Assembly (NCBI RefSeq): GCF_014235845.1
Contig: NZ_JACJUQ010000003.1
Location: 124,001 to 188,000 of the forward strand
From: Pontivivens nitratireducens
GTDB taxonomy: Bacteria; Pseudomonadota; Alphaproteobacteria; Rhodobacterales; Rhodobacteraceae
DNA: 64,000 nucleotides
Direction: 5' to 3'
Shown: one piece after another, positions 48,426 to 57,538 of the stretch
Position numbering within the stretch: position 1 is the first letter of the stretch
How the letters are laid out: every line of letters starts with the position of its first letter
Translations under genes and position numbers: made by a program
Notes under the pieces: generated by a model
The model's database searches: none
What the model saw: the letters and a program-made list of their open reading frames with translations, nothing else
Told to the model about the DNA's origin: nothing

Positions 48426-51400
48426 TCAGAAATCGCGGGAATAGCTGATCCCCACCGATGACGATCCCGACCCGGCCGAGATTCGGGCGTCGATCACCAC
48501 GTTGCGGATCACGTCCAGCTCGATCACCACGGTGTTCTCTCCCGATCCGTCCAGCGCGGTTTCCGCGCCGATGAACACGCCCTGACTCAACGTCTTGCCC
48601 ACGGTCAGGCTGGAGCCGTCACCCCCACTGCCCGCATCGAGTTGCAGCACATCCACGCCCAGGGCACCGCGGGCGACGTCGAACGGGCCGCTGTTGCCGG
48701 ACAGCAATGTCGCCAGGCCCGAGGCAAGTTGCAGCGCCTGACCCGCGTTGAGGCTTTGCTGCGACTGACCGAACAGAAGCTGGGGCAGAACCTCCTCCTG
48801 CGGCAGGGCGGGTTGCGAGGCAAAGTCGATCTGCGGATCGCTGGCGGACCCGGAAATGATGATCTGTCCCGTCAGATCGTCATCGGTACGGCTTAGAACG
48901 ATGTTCAGACGCGGGTCGATATTCGCCCCGCCGTCGAAGGTGATGACGCCTTCCTCCAGATCGAAGCTTCGCCCGATAAGCGAGAAGGTGCCGCGCAACC
49001 GCTCGATCTGCCCGGTGATCCGGGGCGATGCGGCGGTGCCGCGCACGTCCAGCGCCAGGGCCCATTCCGATTCCAGACCCCGGCCCCGCACGAACAGACC
49101 GTCTGCCGCGCGAATGTCGATGTTCAGGCTGATGGAGGTCGGGGCGCTTCTCTCCTCCTCCTCCTCCGGCTCACCGATGATGCGCACGTCGTCAAGGGTG
49201 ACGATCTCGGGCGGGGTGGCGTTGACCAGCCGGAATTCGGCCCGGTCCACGTTCAGATCTCCCGCCACGTCAAGCGCGCTGAGTGGCCCGTTGACGCCGA
49301 CCGTGCCGCTGATCTGCGCGGTCAGGTCATCGCGGCGGACCAGAACGGCGTCCTCCGCCACGAACTCCGACACCAGGGTCAGCGGGCCGTCGCCCGTGTC
49401 CAGGTTCAACGTGCCCGATACGAAGCCTTGCCCGCCATCGCTGCCCTGCACGACGAAGCCCAGATTGCCGTTCGGGTCGATATCGCTGATGATTGTCAGT
49501 TCCGTCAGGATCAGGCCCAAGTCCAGGTTCTCGTAGCGTCCATCGGACAGTGACACGTTGCCACCGACGCGGGGCGAGGCGAGCGTGCCGTCCACGTCCA
49601 GATCCAGCGTGGCGAGGCCGGACAGAATTTGGCCCGGTGCCGGTACGAATGCCCATAACGGGCGCACTTCGCCCGCCCACCGCACCGTAGCGCTGAGCGG
49701 TTGATTCATCGCGGGTTGCGGAATCGGGCTGCCCGCACGGGCGACCAGCGGCACCGATGCCTCGATCTGGAAAGGTTCCTCGAAACCTCCGTTGACGATC
49801 ACCCCCGCATCCACGACCCGGCCGTTCCAGTCGGCTTCGAAGACGGCATCGACCGTCAGCCCTTCCTCCAGCACGTCGGAGCCGACGAAATTCACCAGCG
49901 TTCCGTTCAGCGTGGCACTGGCGCGCGACGGGCGCGTGTCGAATTGCGCTGTCGCGTCCAGACGCCCGGCGACAACGGGCACGCCCAGTTCCTCGACCAG
50001 GGTTTCGAGATCTACCCCGTTCGCCTGCAGCGATCCGACCAGCCCTCCACCGATCAATTGCACGGATCCTGTCAGCATTCCTGCGCCGGGCAGGCGGATC
50101 GCGATATCATCGGCTCGCACAGCACCGCCCGCAATGGACAGTTGCAGCGGGCGCTCCAGCGAAATCCGCGCGTCGCCCACCGTTGTATTCAGGGTGGAGA
50201 CGCTGACATTCGTCGCCCCGCCCTGCATTGCGACCTGCGCGCACGTGTCCAGTGTTAGCGGTTTTTCCAGTGCCGTACCCGTAGCCGCAACGCCGACCGT
50301 CAGGTCAGAGAGAGGTCCGTTTGCGTCGATATCCGCCGTGGTGATCTGCGCGGCGCCAAGGTCGAGCCCCTCGACCGCCACATCGGCGGCAATGCCCGGA
50401 TCACCCCCCAGCAGGTCCGTGGCGTCGGCTTCAATCCGGGTGCTGGCTGCCGTGATCGCACCGGTTCCGGCACCGTTGAGGTTCAGGGATACAGTCGCAT
50501 CCTGCCGCCCGCCGCGCGGCGTTAGGGTGATACGCCCCGAACCCGTGCCGTCCAGATCGGCCAGCGGGATCAGCGACAGATCGGCGCGCGACAGGTCCAG
50601 CGTCGCCTCGGTCAGCAAGGTGGCCAGATCGACATCGGCGCGGCCAGACAGCCGTTGCCCGACCAGCGTGCCGTCGAGGTCACGCAAGGTCAGCGCTCCG
50701 TCCGACAGCGCGATATCAGCCGTGACATCCGTGTTCGCCATCGTGCCGTCGCTGCCGATCAGGGCGATATTCGCCGCGATGTCGTCGCTCAGCACGACCT
50801 CATGTTCCAGTGCGATGGTGCCCAGCGGCGTTCCCGCCACGCTCAACCCGCGCACGCCGGCCGACCCGTCGATCCGCATCGGTTCGCCCAGCGAGACTGT
50901 GCCCTCAGCCCGCAGCACACCGCTGGCCTGAATATCGTAGGCACGGGCCAGATCGGCAATGTTGGTCGAGCGCAGCGCGTAGTCCAGCACCTGCCCGCCC
51001 TCACGCGGCGTCAGGGTGCCGCTCAACGCGTCGGAGGTCAGGTCGGCCTCAGCGGTGACCAATGCGGAATCGGTCATCCGCGCGGTGGCGTCCAGCGTGA
51101 CGGGGCCGAGGATTTCGGGCGTCAGCCTGTCCACGCGCAGACCCGCCATTTCGGCATTCGCGGCGACGGTATAATCGTCGAGCGGGCCGTCCAGGCTCAG
51201 CCGGATCTCGGCGGCTGCGATATCGGCAAGCTCACCATAGGCACCGCCGCGCAGGTCCGTCTGGACCTCGGCGTCGATCACATCGTCAATGCGCGCGACC
51301 TCCGCCGTGAGGGTCAGCGCTCCTTCGAGCGGTTGACCGAAGGCCTCGGCCAGGGGGGCGAGGCGCGGCACCTCGGCATCCAGCCTGGCCGACAGATCGC

Positions 51401-53633
51401 CGCCATCAATGGCGTATTGCGCCGCGCCCGTCGCATCCACGGCGCGGCTGGTCAGGTCGATACGTTTCAGGTCGAGCACTCCGTCCGCGAACAGCAGTTC
51501 CGTTTCCAGCCGCACGGGCCCGATGACGTCGGCGGATACGTCCATGGCGCTCAACCGTTCGGCATCCAGCGCGCCGCGCACGGTATAGCCCGCCTCGGCC
51601 CCGCCCACCACGCTGGCATTCAGGTTCAGCCGATCGGCACGGGCGATATCGGCGAAGCGCGGCTCCAGCACTTGCGCCGTCGTGGTGGCGGACAGGACAC
51701 CTTCGGACACCGTTCCCTCAGCCCGCAGATCCAGCCGCCCCGAGGCGTCGATGCCGTAGGCCTGCGCGAACGGTTCCGCCTCCTGGGTCTGGACCCGCGC
51801 CTCAAACTGCGCGAGGCCTGTTTCACGCTCCTGCGTGGCGCTCAGATCAATGTCGAGCGGGGTGGAGCGCAGGGTGAAACTGTTGAGCGTCAGGGTTTGT
51901 GTGCCGAGAGTGGCCTGGGCCTCGATCTCAGCGGGGCCGATCAGACCTGCCTCCAGCTCATCGAGGCGCAGCCCGGTGGCGGTGCCGTCCAGATTGATGC
52001 TGATATCCTCACCCTGCTGGCCGAGCTCGACCACCAGATCGAATCGCTCCAGATCGGCGGGCGGGCTGCGGAAATCCGCGATGCGCCCGGACAGGCGACC
52101 GTCCAGAACGCCCTCATTGCGCTGTACGCGCCCGATCAGCGCCAGTTCGCCTGTGGCCTCCTGACCGTAGGACCGGGCAATCGGCGCCACGCTGTCGGTG
52201 GACAGGTCGATGGACAGGTCGGCATTCTGAAAGGACAGATCGGTGCGCCCCTCGGCCGAGAAGGAGATCAGCGGGCTGTCCAGACGGGCGGTGTTCAGCT
52301 CCACCAGATCCCCCTCCTGCACCACATCTATGCGCAGGGTCGCCTCGCCCAGCGTGTCGGCATCGACCTGATCCAGCCGCAGACCGGTTCCCATGCCGTC
52401 GGCGGTGAAGCGCAGCCGTTCGTCCAGACGTCGGGCGTTCAGGGTCAGGGTCACACGTTCGGCATCGACCAGAGCGGATCGGAAGTCGATCAGCGCGCTT
52501 TGCCCCTGTGCGGTCAGGTCATCCGGCGGGCCAGTGACCTGACCCTCGAAAGTGAACCCCGCGAAGGCCACGCCATCCACCAGGTTGGACAATTCGCGGT
52601 TTCCCTCCACCCTGATCGCCAGATCGCTGGCCTGCGTTGTCAGATCGAAACTGCCGGTGCCGTTCAGTTGCAGGGCCGGGCTGTCCAGTTCCAGCGCGTC
52701 GATGCGCAGCACGCGATCCGCGCCCTGCACGATCGCGACATCCAGTTCCGCACGCTCACCAGTGACGGCGCGGATGGAGGGGGACATTTCCGGCCCGGGA
52801 ACCAGGACGAAATCCGCCGTGACACCCAGCGGTTCGACATAGCTGACCACGGCCGCGCCCTCCGCCTCGAACACGTCGTCGGTTTCGGCGTCGAAGGTCA
52901 GTTGCCAATTGTCGCGCGGGCCGTTGCCGCTGAGTTGCACGGCACTGGCGCTGTCCTCGGGAAAACCGGCAAGCATGGCGACGACGCCGCCAGCGGATTC
53001 ACGCGCGATCAGATCCACGGCCAGCGTTTCCGCCGCGAAATCACGCAGATAGGTTAGGTCGATTTCCCCGTCGATATCGTCGGTCCGGGTTATGGTCAGT
53101 TCCAGACGCTGCTCGTCCCCCTGATCGCGGGCCGAACCATGACCGTCGAATGTCAGGCTCTGCCCCAGAACGTCGGGTCCGATGCGGATATCCTCCAGGG
53201 TCATCTGGTCTAGGCTGACCGGAATGGGCGCGCGGGGCCAGTCGAAGGGCGACGGGGTGCCCTGCGTCTGTTGCACGTCCAGCTCGGGCGCCTCGGCGTT
53301 GGGAGATGGAAGGCGCTGCATGTCCAGACCGCGAATGATGATCCGTTCCAGTTCCAGTTGTCCGCGCAGAATGGCTGAGGAATTCCAGTCCACCACCAAC
53401 TGTTCGATGGTCAGCCAGACGCCGGTGCCGTCGGAGATCTCCACCCCGTTCAGACGCGTCGCGCCCTCGGCATCCTCAACCAGATCGGCGGTAATCTCGA
53501 AACTGCCGGGCGAGGAAATCTGGCTCAGCGCGAATTGCACCAGCCGGTTGTCCAGATCGAAGATCGAGGTCTGGGCCACGGCGGGAAGGCTCAGCGTCAG
53601 CCAGATCAGCAGGGTGGTCAGAATACGCATCAA
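48426..53633 (-). CDS. tamB: Translocation and assembly module inner-membrane component TamB
   Basis: TamB is a long bridge between the inner membrane and TamA; it transports lipids and helps outer-membrane protein insertion. The 1735-residue protein starts with an N-terminal signal-anchor, then a very long run of beta-strand repeats (AsmA/DUF490 character, many ADL, LDAxxL and xxGxGRI patterns), and ends in the conserved TamB domain: GTFSLIGRSFDLEEGVITFDGG, then DPQIDFASQP, LPQLLFGQS, and a short terminal strand SVGISYSRDF. It is longer than E. coli TamB (about 1260). It starts within the tamA stop (4-base overlap). Confidence 0.93.
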   Translation of the reverse strand: MMRILTTLLIWLTLSLPAVAQTSIFDLDNRLVQFALSQISSPGSFEITADLVEDAEGATRLNGVEISDGTGVWLTIEQLVVDWNSSAILRGQLELERIIIRGLDMQRLPSPNAEAPELDVQQTQGTPSPFDWPRAPIPVSLDQMTLEDIRIGPDVLGQSLTFDGHGSARDQGDEQRLELTITRTDDIDGEIDLTYLRDFAAETLAVDLIARESAGGVVAMLAGFPEDSASAVQLSGNGPRDNWQLTFDAETDDVFEAEGAAVVSYVEPLGVTADFVLVPGPEMSPSIRAVTGERAELDVAIVQGADRVLRIDALELDSPALQLNGTGSFDLTTQASDLAIRVEGNRELSNLVDGVAFAGFTFEGQVTGPPDDLTAQGQSALIDFRSALVDAERVTLTLNARRLDERLRFTADGMGTGLRLDQVDADTLGEATLRIDVVQEGDLVELNTARLDSPLISFSAEGRTDLSFQNADLSIDLSTDSVAPIARSYGQEATGELALIGRVQRNEGVLDGRLSGRIADFRSPPADLERFDLVVELGQQGEDISINLDGTATGLRLDELEAGLIGPAEIEAQATLGTQTLTLNSFTLRSTPLDIDLSATQERETGLAQFEARVQTQEAEPFAQAYGIDASGRLDLRAEGTVSEGVLSATTTAQVLEPRFADIARADRLNLNASVVGGAEAGYTVRGALDAERLSAMDVSADVIGPVRLETELLFADGVLDLKRIDLTSRAVDATGAAQYAIDGGDLSARLDAEVPRLAPLAEAFGQPLEGALTLTAEVARIDDVIDAEVQTDLRGGAYGELADIAAAEIRLSLDGPLDDYTVAANAEMAGLRVDRLTPEILGPVTLDATARMTDSALVTAEADLTSDALSGTLTPREGGQVLDYALRSTNIADLARAYDIQASGVLRAEGTVSLGEPMRIDGSAGVRGLSVAGTPLGTIALEHEVVLSDDIAANIALIGSDGTMANTDVTADIALSDGALTLRDLDGTLVGQRLSGRADVDLATLLTEATLDLSRADLSLIPLADLDGTGSGRITLTPRGGRQDATVSLNLNGAGTGAITAASTRIEADATDLLGGDPGIAADVAVEGLDLGAAQITTADIDANGPLSDLTVGVAATGTALEKPLTLDTCAQVAMQGGATNVSVSTLNTTVGDARISLERPLQLSIAGGAVRADDIAIRLPGAGMLTGSVQLIGGGLVGSLQANGVDLETLVEELGVPVVAGRLDATAQFDTRPSRASATLNGTLVNFVGSDVLEEGLTVDAVFEADWNGRVVDAGVIVNGGFEEPFQIEASVPLVARAGSPIPQPAMNQPLSATVRWAGEVRPLWAFVPAPGQILSGLATLDLDVDGTLASPRVGGNVSLSDGRYENLDLGLILTELTIISDIDPNGNLGFVVQGSDGGQGFVSGTLNLDTGDGPLTLVSEFVAEDAVLVRRDDLTAQISGTVGVNGPLSALDVAGDLNVDRAEFRLVNATPPEIVTLDDVRIIGEPEEEEERSAPTSISLNIDIRAADGLFVRGRGLESEWALALDVRGTAASPRITGQIERLRGTFSLIGRSFDLEEGVITFDGGANIDPRLNIVLSRTDDDLTGQIIISGSASDPQIDFASQPALPQEEVLPQLLFGQSQQSLNAGQALQLASGLATLLSGNSGPFDVARGALGVDVLQLDAGSGGDGSSLTVGKTLSQGVFIGAETALDGSGENTVVIELDVIRNVVIDARISAGSGSSSVGISYSRDF

Positions 53634-55426
53634 AAGGCCTGCCCGATTGCGAGGTAGAACTGGAACCCGTCCTCATCCGCGTCGGGATCGAGGGGGAAGG
53701 CGAAATCGGCCCGTACAGGCCCGATGGGTGAGTAGTACCGCACGCCCAGCCCCATGGCCGCGCGCAGATCGTCGAATTCCGGCGACACATTGTCGGAGAC
53801 CTGCCCCGCCTCGGCAAAGACCACGCCGCCCAGATCGCCCCGGACGGGAAAGCGCAATTCGGTTCCGATCTCGACCGCCGACAGACCGCCGCGCGCATCG
53901 CCGTCGGAATCCTCGGGGCCCAGTGAGCGGCTGGCGTAGCCGCGCACCGATCCGCCACCCCCGGCGAACAGGCGTCGGGTGATCGGCACGTCGAACACGT
54001 CTTCCGCGATGATCGAGCCGATGCGCAGGCGTGAGGCCAGAACGAATGTCTGTTCCTCGTTCAGTGGCAGATAGTTCGCGATGCGGCCGTCGATCCGCAC
54101 GAAGGACACGCTGTCGCCGTCCACCTCCCCCCCGAAGGGTGAGAGGGTCAGCCGCCCGCGAATGCCTTCGCGCGGGTCCAGCGGGTCGCCGGTATTGTCA
54201 TAGGCCACGAACAGCGGGAACCCCAGAACGGAGATTTCGGTATCGATGCCGTCTTCGACCACATCGGATACTTCCAGAATGGTGGACGCGCCCGCGCGCC
54301 ACTCCTCGCTCAACTCCCGCTCCACCCCGGCCCCAATGGTGAAGATGTCGCCGCTATAGGCATCCTCGTCGATATTGGCATATTTCGCGGCAAGGGTCAG
54401 GACCTGCCCGTCGCGCCCGAATTGCGGGATGCGGAAACTCAGCCCGGCCGAGCTGTTCTCAGTGCCCAGTTCGACCTCGAACAGGCCATTTTCATTGCGG
54501 CCCAGCAGGTTGCGATGCTCCAGCGAGGCATTCAGGGTGACGCCCACATCCGTGTCGTATCGCAGCCCGACGGTGCCGGTGCGCGGCTTGCGCTCATCCA
54601 CCGTCACCGTGATCGGCAGAGCGGCGGTGCCGGGCGATTCCTCGGGCGGTTCGGCGGTGACGGTGTTGAACAGTTCCGTCCGCACGAGGTCCTGCTGAAA
54701 TTCCGCGAGGGTCAGCGCATCATAGATCTGCCCCGGCTGCCAGGTGATATAGGTGTCGAGATATTCCTCCTCGACCGCGCTCAACCCGACATAGCTGACG
54801 GAGCCGAAGGTGTGGGGTTGTCCGGCATCAATCCTCGAGCGTACGGACAAGGAGCCATCTGCAGGGTCGGCGACGGCCTCCCGATCAACATAGCGCGCAT
54901 AGGCGTAGCCCTTACCGCGCAAGGTGGCGATGGCGGCGTCCTCGGCCTCCAATATCAGGATCGCTTGCGCCCGTTCCCCGATCGGAGACCCCAGTTCGGC
55001 AGGGGGGGGCAGGGTCGGCTGGGTGACGCTGCCGTTCAGATCGAAGGCATGTTCGCGCAATTCATAGGCCGTGCCCGGCATGATGATCAGTTCGACATTC
55101 AGAACCTCGTCATCGGTGCCGCCGGTCACGACGCGCGTAACCTCGGGGGTGTAGTACCCCTCGGATTGCAGAAGCGATTTCAGCGTGTCGATATCGTTGT
55201 CCGCGCGCCGCCGCAGAAAGGCGGGCGAGGCGGCGCCGTCCTCCTGCCGCCGGTAGAGTTGCAGCGTCTCCTCGGCCAGATCGACGACATCCTGCGTCGG
55301 GGCACCGGTCAGCGTGACCGTGTAATCGACGCTTTCCGCGGTCGGAGGCACGACGAAGCCCAGGTCATCCTTTCCGCAGGCGGCGACAGTCAGAACGATC
55401 AGCAGGGAGGTCAGAATTCGCAACAC
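53630..55426 (-). CDS. tamA: Autotransporter assembly outer-membrane protein TamA
   Basis: TamA is a BamA-like Omp85 barrel with POTRA domains that works with TamB. The 598-residue protein has three POTRA-like repeats in its first 250 residues, then a 16-strand-type surface antigen domain with GRNENGLFEVELG, AGGGGSVRGYASRSLGPED (the conserved barrel-lid RGY motif), and SPIGPVRADFAFPLD with the final strand FYLAIGQAF. The N-terminal sequence contains LTVAAC, which resembles a lipobox; ordinary TamA has a plain signal peptide. Confidence 0.93.
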   Translation of the reverse strand: MLRILTSLLIVLTVAACGKDDLGFVVPPTAESVDYTVTLTGAPTQDVVDLAEETLQLYRRQEDGAASPAFLRRRADNDIDTLKSLLQSEGYYTPEVTRVVTGGTDDEVLNVELIIMPGTAYELREHAFDLNGSVTQPTLPPPAELGSPIGERAQAILILEAEDAAIATLRGKGYAYARYVDREAVADPADGSLSVRSRIDAGQPHTFGSVSYVGLSAVEEEYLDTYITWQPGQIYDALTLAEFQQDLVRTELFNTVTAEPPEESPGTAALPITVTVDERKPRTGTVGLRYDTDVGVTLNASLEHRNLLGRNENGLFEVELGTENSSAGLSFRIPQFGRDGQVLTLAAKYANIDEDAYSGDIFTIGAGVERELSEEWRAGASTILEVSDVVEDGIDTEISVLGFPLFVAYDNTGDPLDPREGIRGRLTLSPFGGEVDGDSVSFVRIDGRIANYLPLNEEQTFVLASRLRIGSIIAEDVFDVPITRRLFAGGGGSVRGYASRSLGPEDSDGDARGGLSAVEIGTELRFPVRGDLGGVVFAEAGQVSDNVSPEFDDLRAAMGLGVRYYSPIGPVRADFAFPLDPDADEDGFQFYLAIGQAF

Positions 55427-55549
55427 CAGGGAACGCTCCGATACATTTGGGTCTGTGATAAACCCTATTCAGATCAACGCGACGATGCACCATCAAACGT
55501 GCGAACCCGACTGCCGTGCGGCTGCAAGTTCCGCACACATTCGCGTAGG

Positions 55550-55579
55550 GTCACACCGGCGGAATTTCGCCGGTGTGAC
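55550..55579. terminator. Perfect 12-bp hairpin downstream of phyR
   Basis: GTCACACCGGCG (55550-55561) and its exact complement (55568-55579) enclose a 6-base GAATTT loop, 35 bases past the phyR stop. There is no long T-run, but it is the only terminator-like structure between phyR and tamA. Confidence 0.65.
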
Positions 55580-55613
55580 TGTCTTCATCGCAGGTGTTGC
55601 GGTTGGCAGGGAG

Positions 55614-56417
55614 CTAGGCCTGTGTTTCGGGCAACATGCGGAAAAACAGCGCCTGGTCGATCAGAACGCGCAGCTTGCGCTCCTCGAACGGTTTGGTGAT
55701 GACGAAGGCAGGCTCGCGACGCTCCCCCGTCAGCAGGCGCTGGGGATAGGCGGTGATGAAGATCACCGGCATGTCGGCGCCACTGGCCTCCAGAATCTCG
55801 TCCACCGCCTCGATCCCGCTGGACCCGTCGGCCAGACGCACATCGGCCAGGATCAGATCCGGCGTCAGGTCGTTCACCGCGGCGATCGCCTCGGCATGGG
55901 TGCGCGCGACGGAGATGACATCATGCCCCAACCCCTCCACGATATTGCTGAGGTCCATCGCGATCAGCGGCTCATCCTCGATGATCAGCACGCGCGATCG
56001 TTGCTCGCTTTCCAGTTCGGACATGCCGATCTCGACCAGCTCCTGCGCCTCGTCGCTGGAAACGCGCATGATCCGGGCGATGTCGCCATGGCCGAAATCC
56101 TCCAGCAAGCGCAGCAGGAGGGCCTCACGCGTGCGCGGGGTCAGGGTGGACAGGCGGCCCTGCATCACGGCCTCCCGCGCGGAGCCTTCGCTGGTATCGC
56201 TTGAAACATCCGCCCCGGTCGAGCGCCAGATGCCGCCGAATACCTCGAACAGGGTGCGTTTGGGGTCGCCGCCCTGCTCCATCACGGTGGGATCCGCCAG
56301 GATCGCCTCCAGCGTCGCGGCCGCGTAGGCGTCGCCCGCGTGTTGCGATCCGCACAAGGCGCGTGCGTAGCGTCGCAGTTCGGGCAACACCTCACCAATT
56401 TTGTCGTTCATGCTCAT
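55614..56417 (-). CDS. phyR: General stress response regulator PhyR
   Basis: PhyR is the response regulator of the alphaproteobacterial general stress response: phosphorylated PhyR binds NepR by its sigma-like domain and frees EcfG. The 267-residue protein has an N-terminal sigma-like domain (LRRYARALCGSQHAGDAY; LTPRTREALLLRLLEDFGHGDIARI) and a C-terminal receiver with IIEDEP, the phosphorylation Asp in LILADVRLADG, and FITAYP and ITKPFEE. The start at 56417 may instead be the ATG at 56411. It is divergent from nepR-ecfG. Confidence 0.96.
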   Translation of the reverse strand: MSMNDKIGEVLPELRRYARALCGSQHAGDAYAAATLEAILADPTVMEQGGDPKRTLFEVFGGIWRSTGADVSSDTSEGSAREAVMQGRLSTLTPRTREALLLRLLEDFGHGDIARIMRVSSDEAQELVEIGMSELESEQRSRVLIIEDEPLIAMDLSNIVEGLGHDVISVARTHAEAIAAVNDLTPDLILADVRLADGSSGIEAVDEILEASGADMPVIFITAYPQRLLTGERREPAFVITKPFEERKLRVLIDQALFFRMLPETQA

Positions 56418-56465
56418 GTCCGTCCCCCGGAATTCAAGAAGGTTGCGAAGTCAGGCGTTTCCTTT

Positions 56466-56491
56466 GGAACGAACTGCCCTAACTTGTCGTT
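56466..56491 (+). promoter_or_regulatory. EcfG-type promoter of nepR-ecfG
   Basis: GGAAC at 56466-56470 and CGTT at 56488-56491 are separated by 17 bases, the EcfG (general stress sigma) promoter consensus GGAAC-N16-17-CGTT. It ends 67 bases upstream of the nepR ATG, pointing toward nepR and ecfG. It indicates that the sigma factor controls its own operon. No equivalent on the minus strand was found for phyR. Confidence 0.85.
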
Positions 56492-56558
56492 GTGAGTGTA
56501 GAGCCGTACACGTGGCGGTCAAACATGTAGGCGACAAGAAAAAACGGGACAGGCCGCC

Positions 56559-56732
56559 ATGACGGGACAGGATTCGAAGATGAACAACGACAGCGAGCGG
56601 CGGATCGAGGCCAATCTCAAGAAGGTCTACGAGGAAAGCATGAACGAACCCATGTCCGACCAGCTCGCCAACCTCGTCGCGCAGCTGCGTGAAAAAGCCC
56701 AACCGGGCAATGGCGGTGCGGCAGATGGCTGA
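56559..56732 (+). CDS. nepR: Anti-sigma factor NepR
   Basis: The 57-residue protein, too small for many automatic gene calls, has the NepR core ANLKKVYEESMNEPMSDQL followed by ANLVAQLREK. NepR holds EcfG inactive until PhyR-phosphate takes it away. I start at the ATG at 56559; a second ATG at 56580 is possible and would still give the whole core. It overlaps the ecfG start by 8 bases. An EcfG promoter precedes it. Confidence 0.93.
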   Translation: MTGQDSKMNNDSERRIEANLKKVYEESMNEPMSDQLANLVAQLREKAQPGNGGAADG

Positions 56733-57273
56733 TATGACCTTCGAGGAGGGCGTCGTGAACCTGGTTCCCGACCTCCGAGCCTTCGGGCGATCGCTCACCC
56801 GCGAACATGCCCGCGCCGACGATCTGGTGCAGGACACCATCGTCAAGGCATTGTCGAACAAGGAAAAATTCAAGGAAGGCACCAACCTGCGTGCCTGGCT
56901 TTTCACGATCCTGCGCAACACTTTCTATTCGGGAAAGCGCAAGCAGAAGTGGGAAGTGGAGGACGTTGACGGCGTCTATACCGAACGGTTGAGCGTAAAG
57001 CCCGCGCAGGACGGCGTGATGGAGCTTTCGGATTTCCGCAAGGCGTTTGAGACTTTGCCCCCCGATCAAAGGGAAAGCCTGATGCTCGTCGGTGCTGCGG
57101 GTATGTCCTATGACGAGGCAGCGGAGATTTGCGATTGCGCCGTGGGGACTGTCAAAAGCCGCGTGAACCGTGCGCGCGCGCGTCTTGCCGATATGCTTCA
57201 AATGCGTGAGGATGAACCGGGCCTGACCGATGGCGCAACACTGGCTGCGATGGTCGACATTCGCAGCGCCTGA
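56725..57273 (+). CDS. ecfG: ECF sigma factor EcfG (sigma-15 group)
   Basis: The 182-residue protein has sigma region 2 (LRAFGRSLTREHARADDLVQDTIVKALSNKEKF, NLRAWLFTILRN) and region 4 (FETLPPDQRESLMLVGAAGMSYDEAAEICDCAVGTVKSRVNRARARL). It is the general stress response sigma factor held by NepR. The likely start is the ATG at 56725 in the end of nepR; an ATG at 56734 is a possible alternative. Translational coupling to nepR keeps sigma and anti-sigma in balance. Confidence 0.95.
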   Translation: MADMTFEEGVVNLVPDLRAFGRSLTREHARADDLVQDTIVKALSNKEKFKEGTNLRAWLFTILRNTFYSGKRKQKWEVEDVDGVYTERLSVKPAQDGVMELSDFRKAFETLPPDQRESLMLVGAAGMSYDEAAEICDCAVGTVKSRVNRARARLADMLQMREDEPGLTDGATLAAMVDIRSA

Positions 57274-57310
57274 TTTTCAACCAAGACCGAGTTTTTCAAC
57301 CAAGACCGAG
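57274..57310 (+). repeat. Tandem 18-bp direct repeat before the entericidin-like gene
   Basis: TTTTCAACCAAGACCGAG occurs at 57274-57291 and again at 57293-57310, with one base between (19-base period). The second copy runs directly into GAGACTACA, so its end forms the GAGGAG ribosome site of the small lipoprotein gene. It is probably a recent tandem duplication in the leader. Confidence 0.9.
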
Positions 57311-57319
57311 GAGACTACA

Positions 57320-57463
57320 ATGTCCAAGATCACTGCAACCATCTCCAGCTTCGTTCTGGCCGCCGCCGTTTTGGCAGGCTGCAACACCGTAGCCGGCGCC
57401 GGTGAGGATATTCAGCAGGGTGGCAACGCCATCGAGGATGCAGCGCAAGACGCCGCCAACTGA
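57320..57463 (+). CDS. Entericidin-like small lipoprotein
   Basis: The 47-residue protein has a signal sequence ending in a lipobox (AAAVLAGC, Cys 20), then the entericidin A/B-type tail NTVAGAGEDIQQGGNAIEDAAQDAAN. Entericidins are small envelope lipoproteins made under stress or in stationary phase and may act as a toxin-antidote pair in E. coli, but a single copy here need not do that. It follows ecfG by 46 bases and probably belongs to the same stress operon. GAGGAG precedes the ATG. Confidence 0.9.
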   Translation: MSKITATISSFVLAAAVLAGCNTVAGAGEDIQQGGNAIEDAAQDAAN

Positions 57464-57483
57464 GTTTTCAGGGCTGAGTTTTC

Positions 57484-57512
57484 CATGGCCGGGCGCACGC
57501 CGTCCGGCCATG
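57484..57512 (+). terminator. Hairpin after entericidin-like gene
   Basis: CATGGCCGG (57484-57492) and CCGGCCATG (57504-57512) form a perfect 9-bp stem with an 11-base loop, 20 bases past the lipoprotein stop and 26 bases before the convergent TRAP permease stop. T-runs are weak; it is a likely transcript end between two convergent units. Confidence 0.6.
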
Positions 57513-57538
57513 TCTGCCCACATATACCCCAGCCATGA

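Noticed and set aside
50655-53057. 800-codon open frame antisense to tamB
   Set aside because: High-GC codon bias leaves the opposite strand open; the composition (Gln/His/Gly/Arg-rich) is that of a shadow, and tamB on the other strand has clear homology.
56418-56558. EcfG promoter for phyR on the minus strand
   Set aside because: No GTTCC-type complement at proper spacing to an AACG was found.
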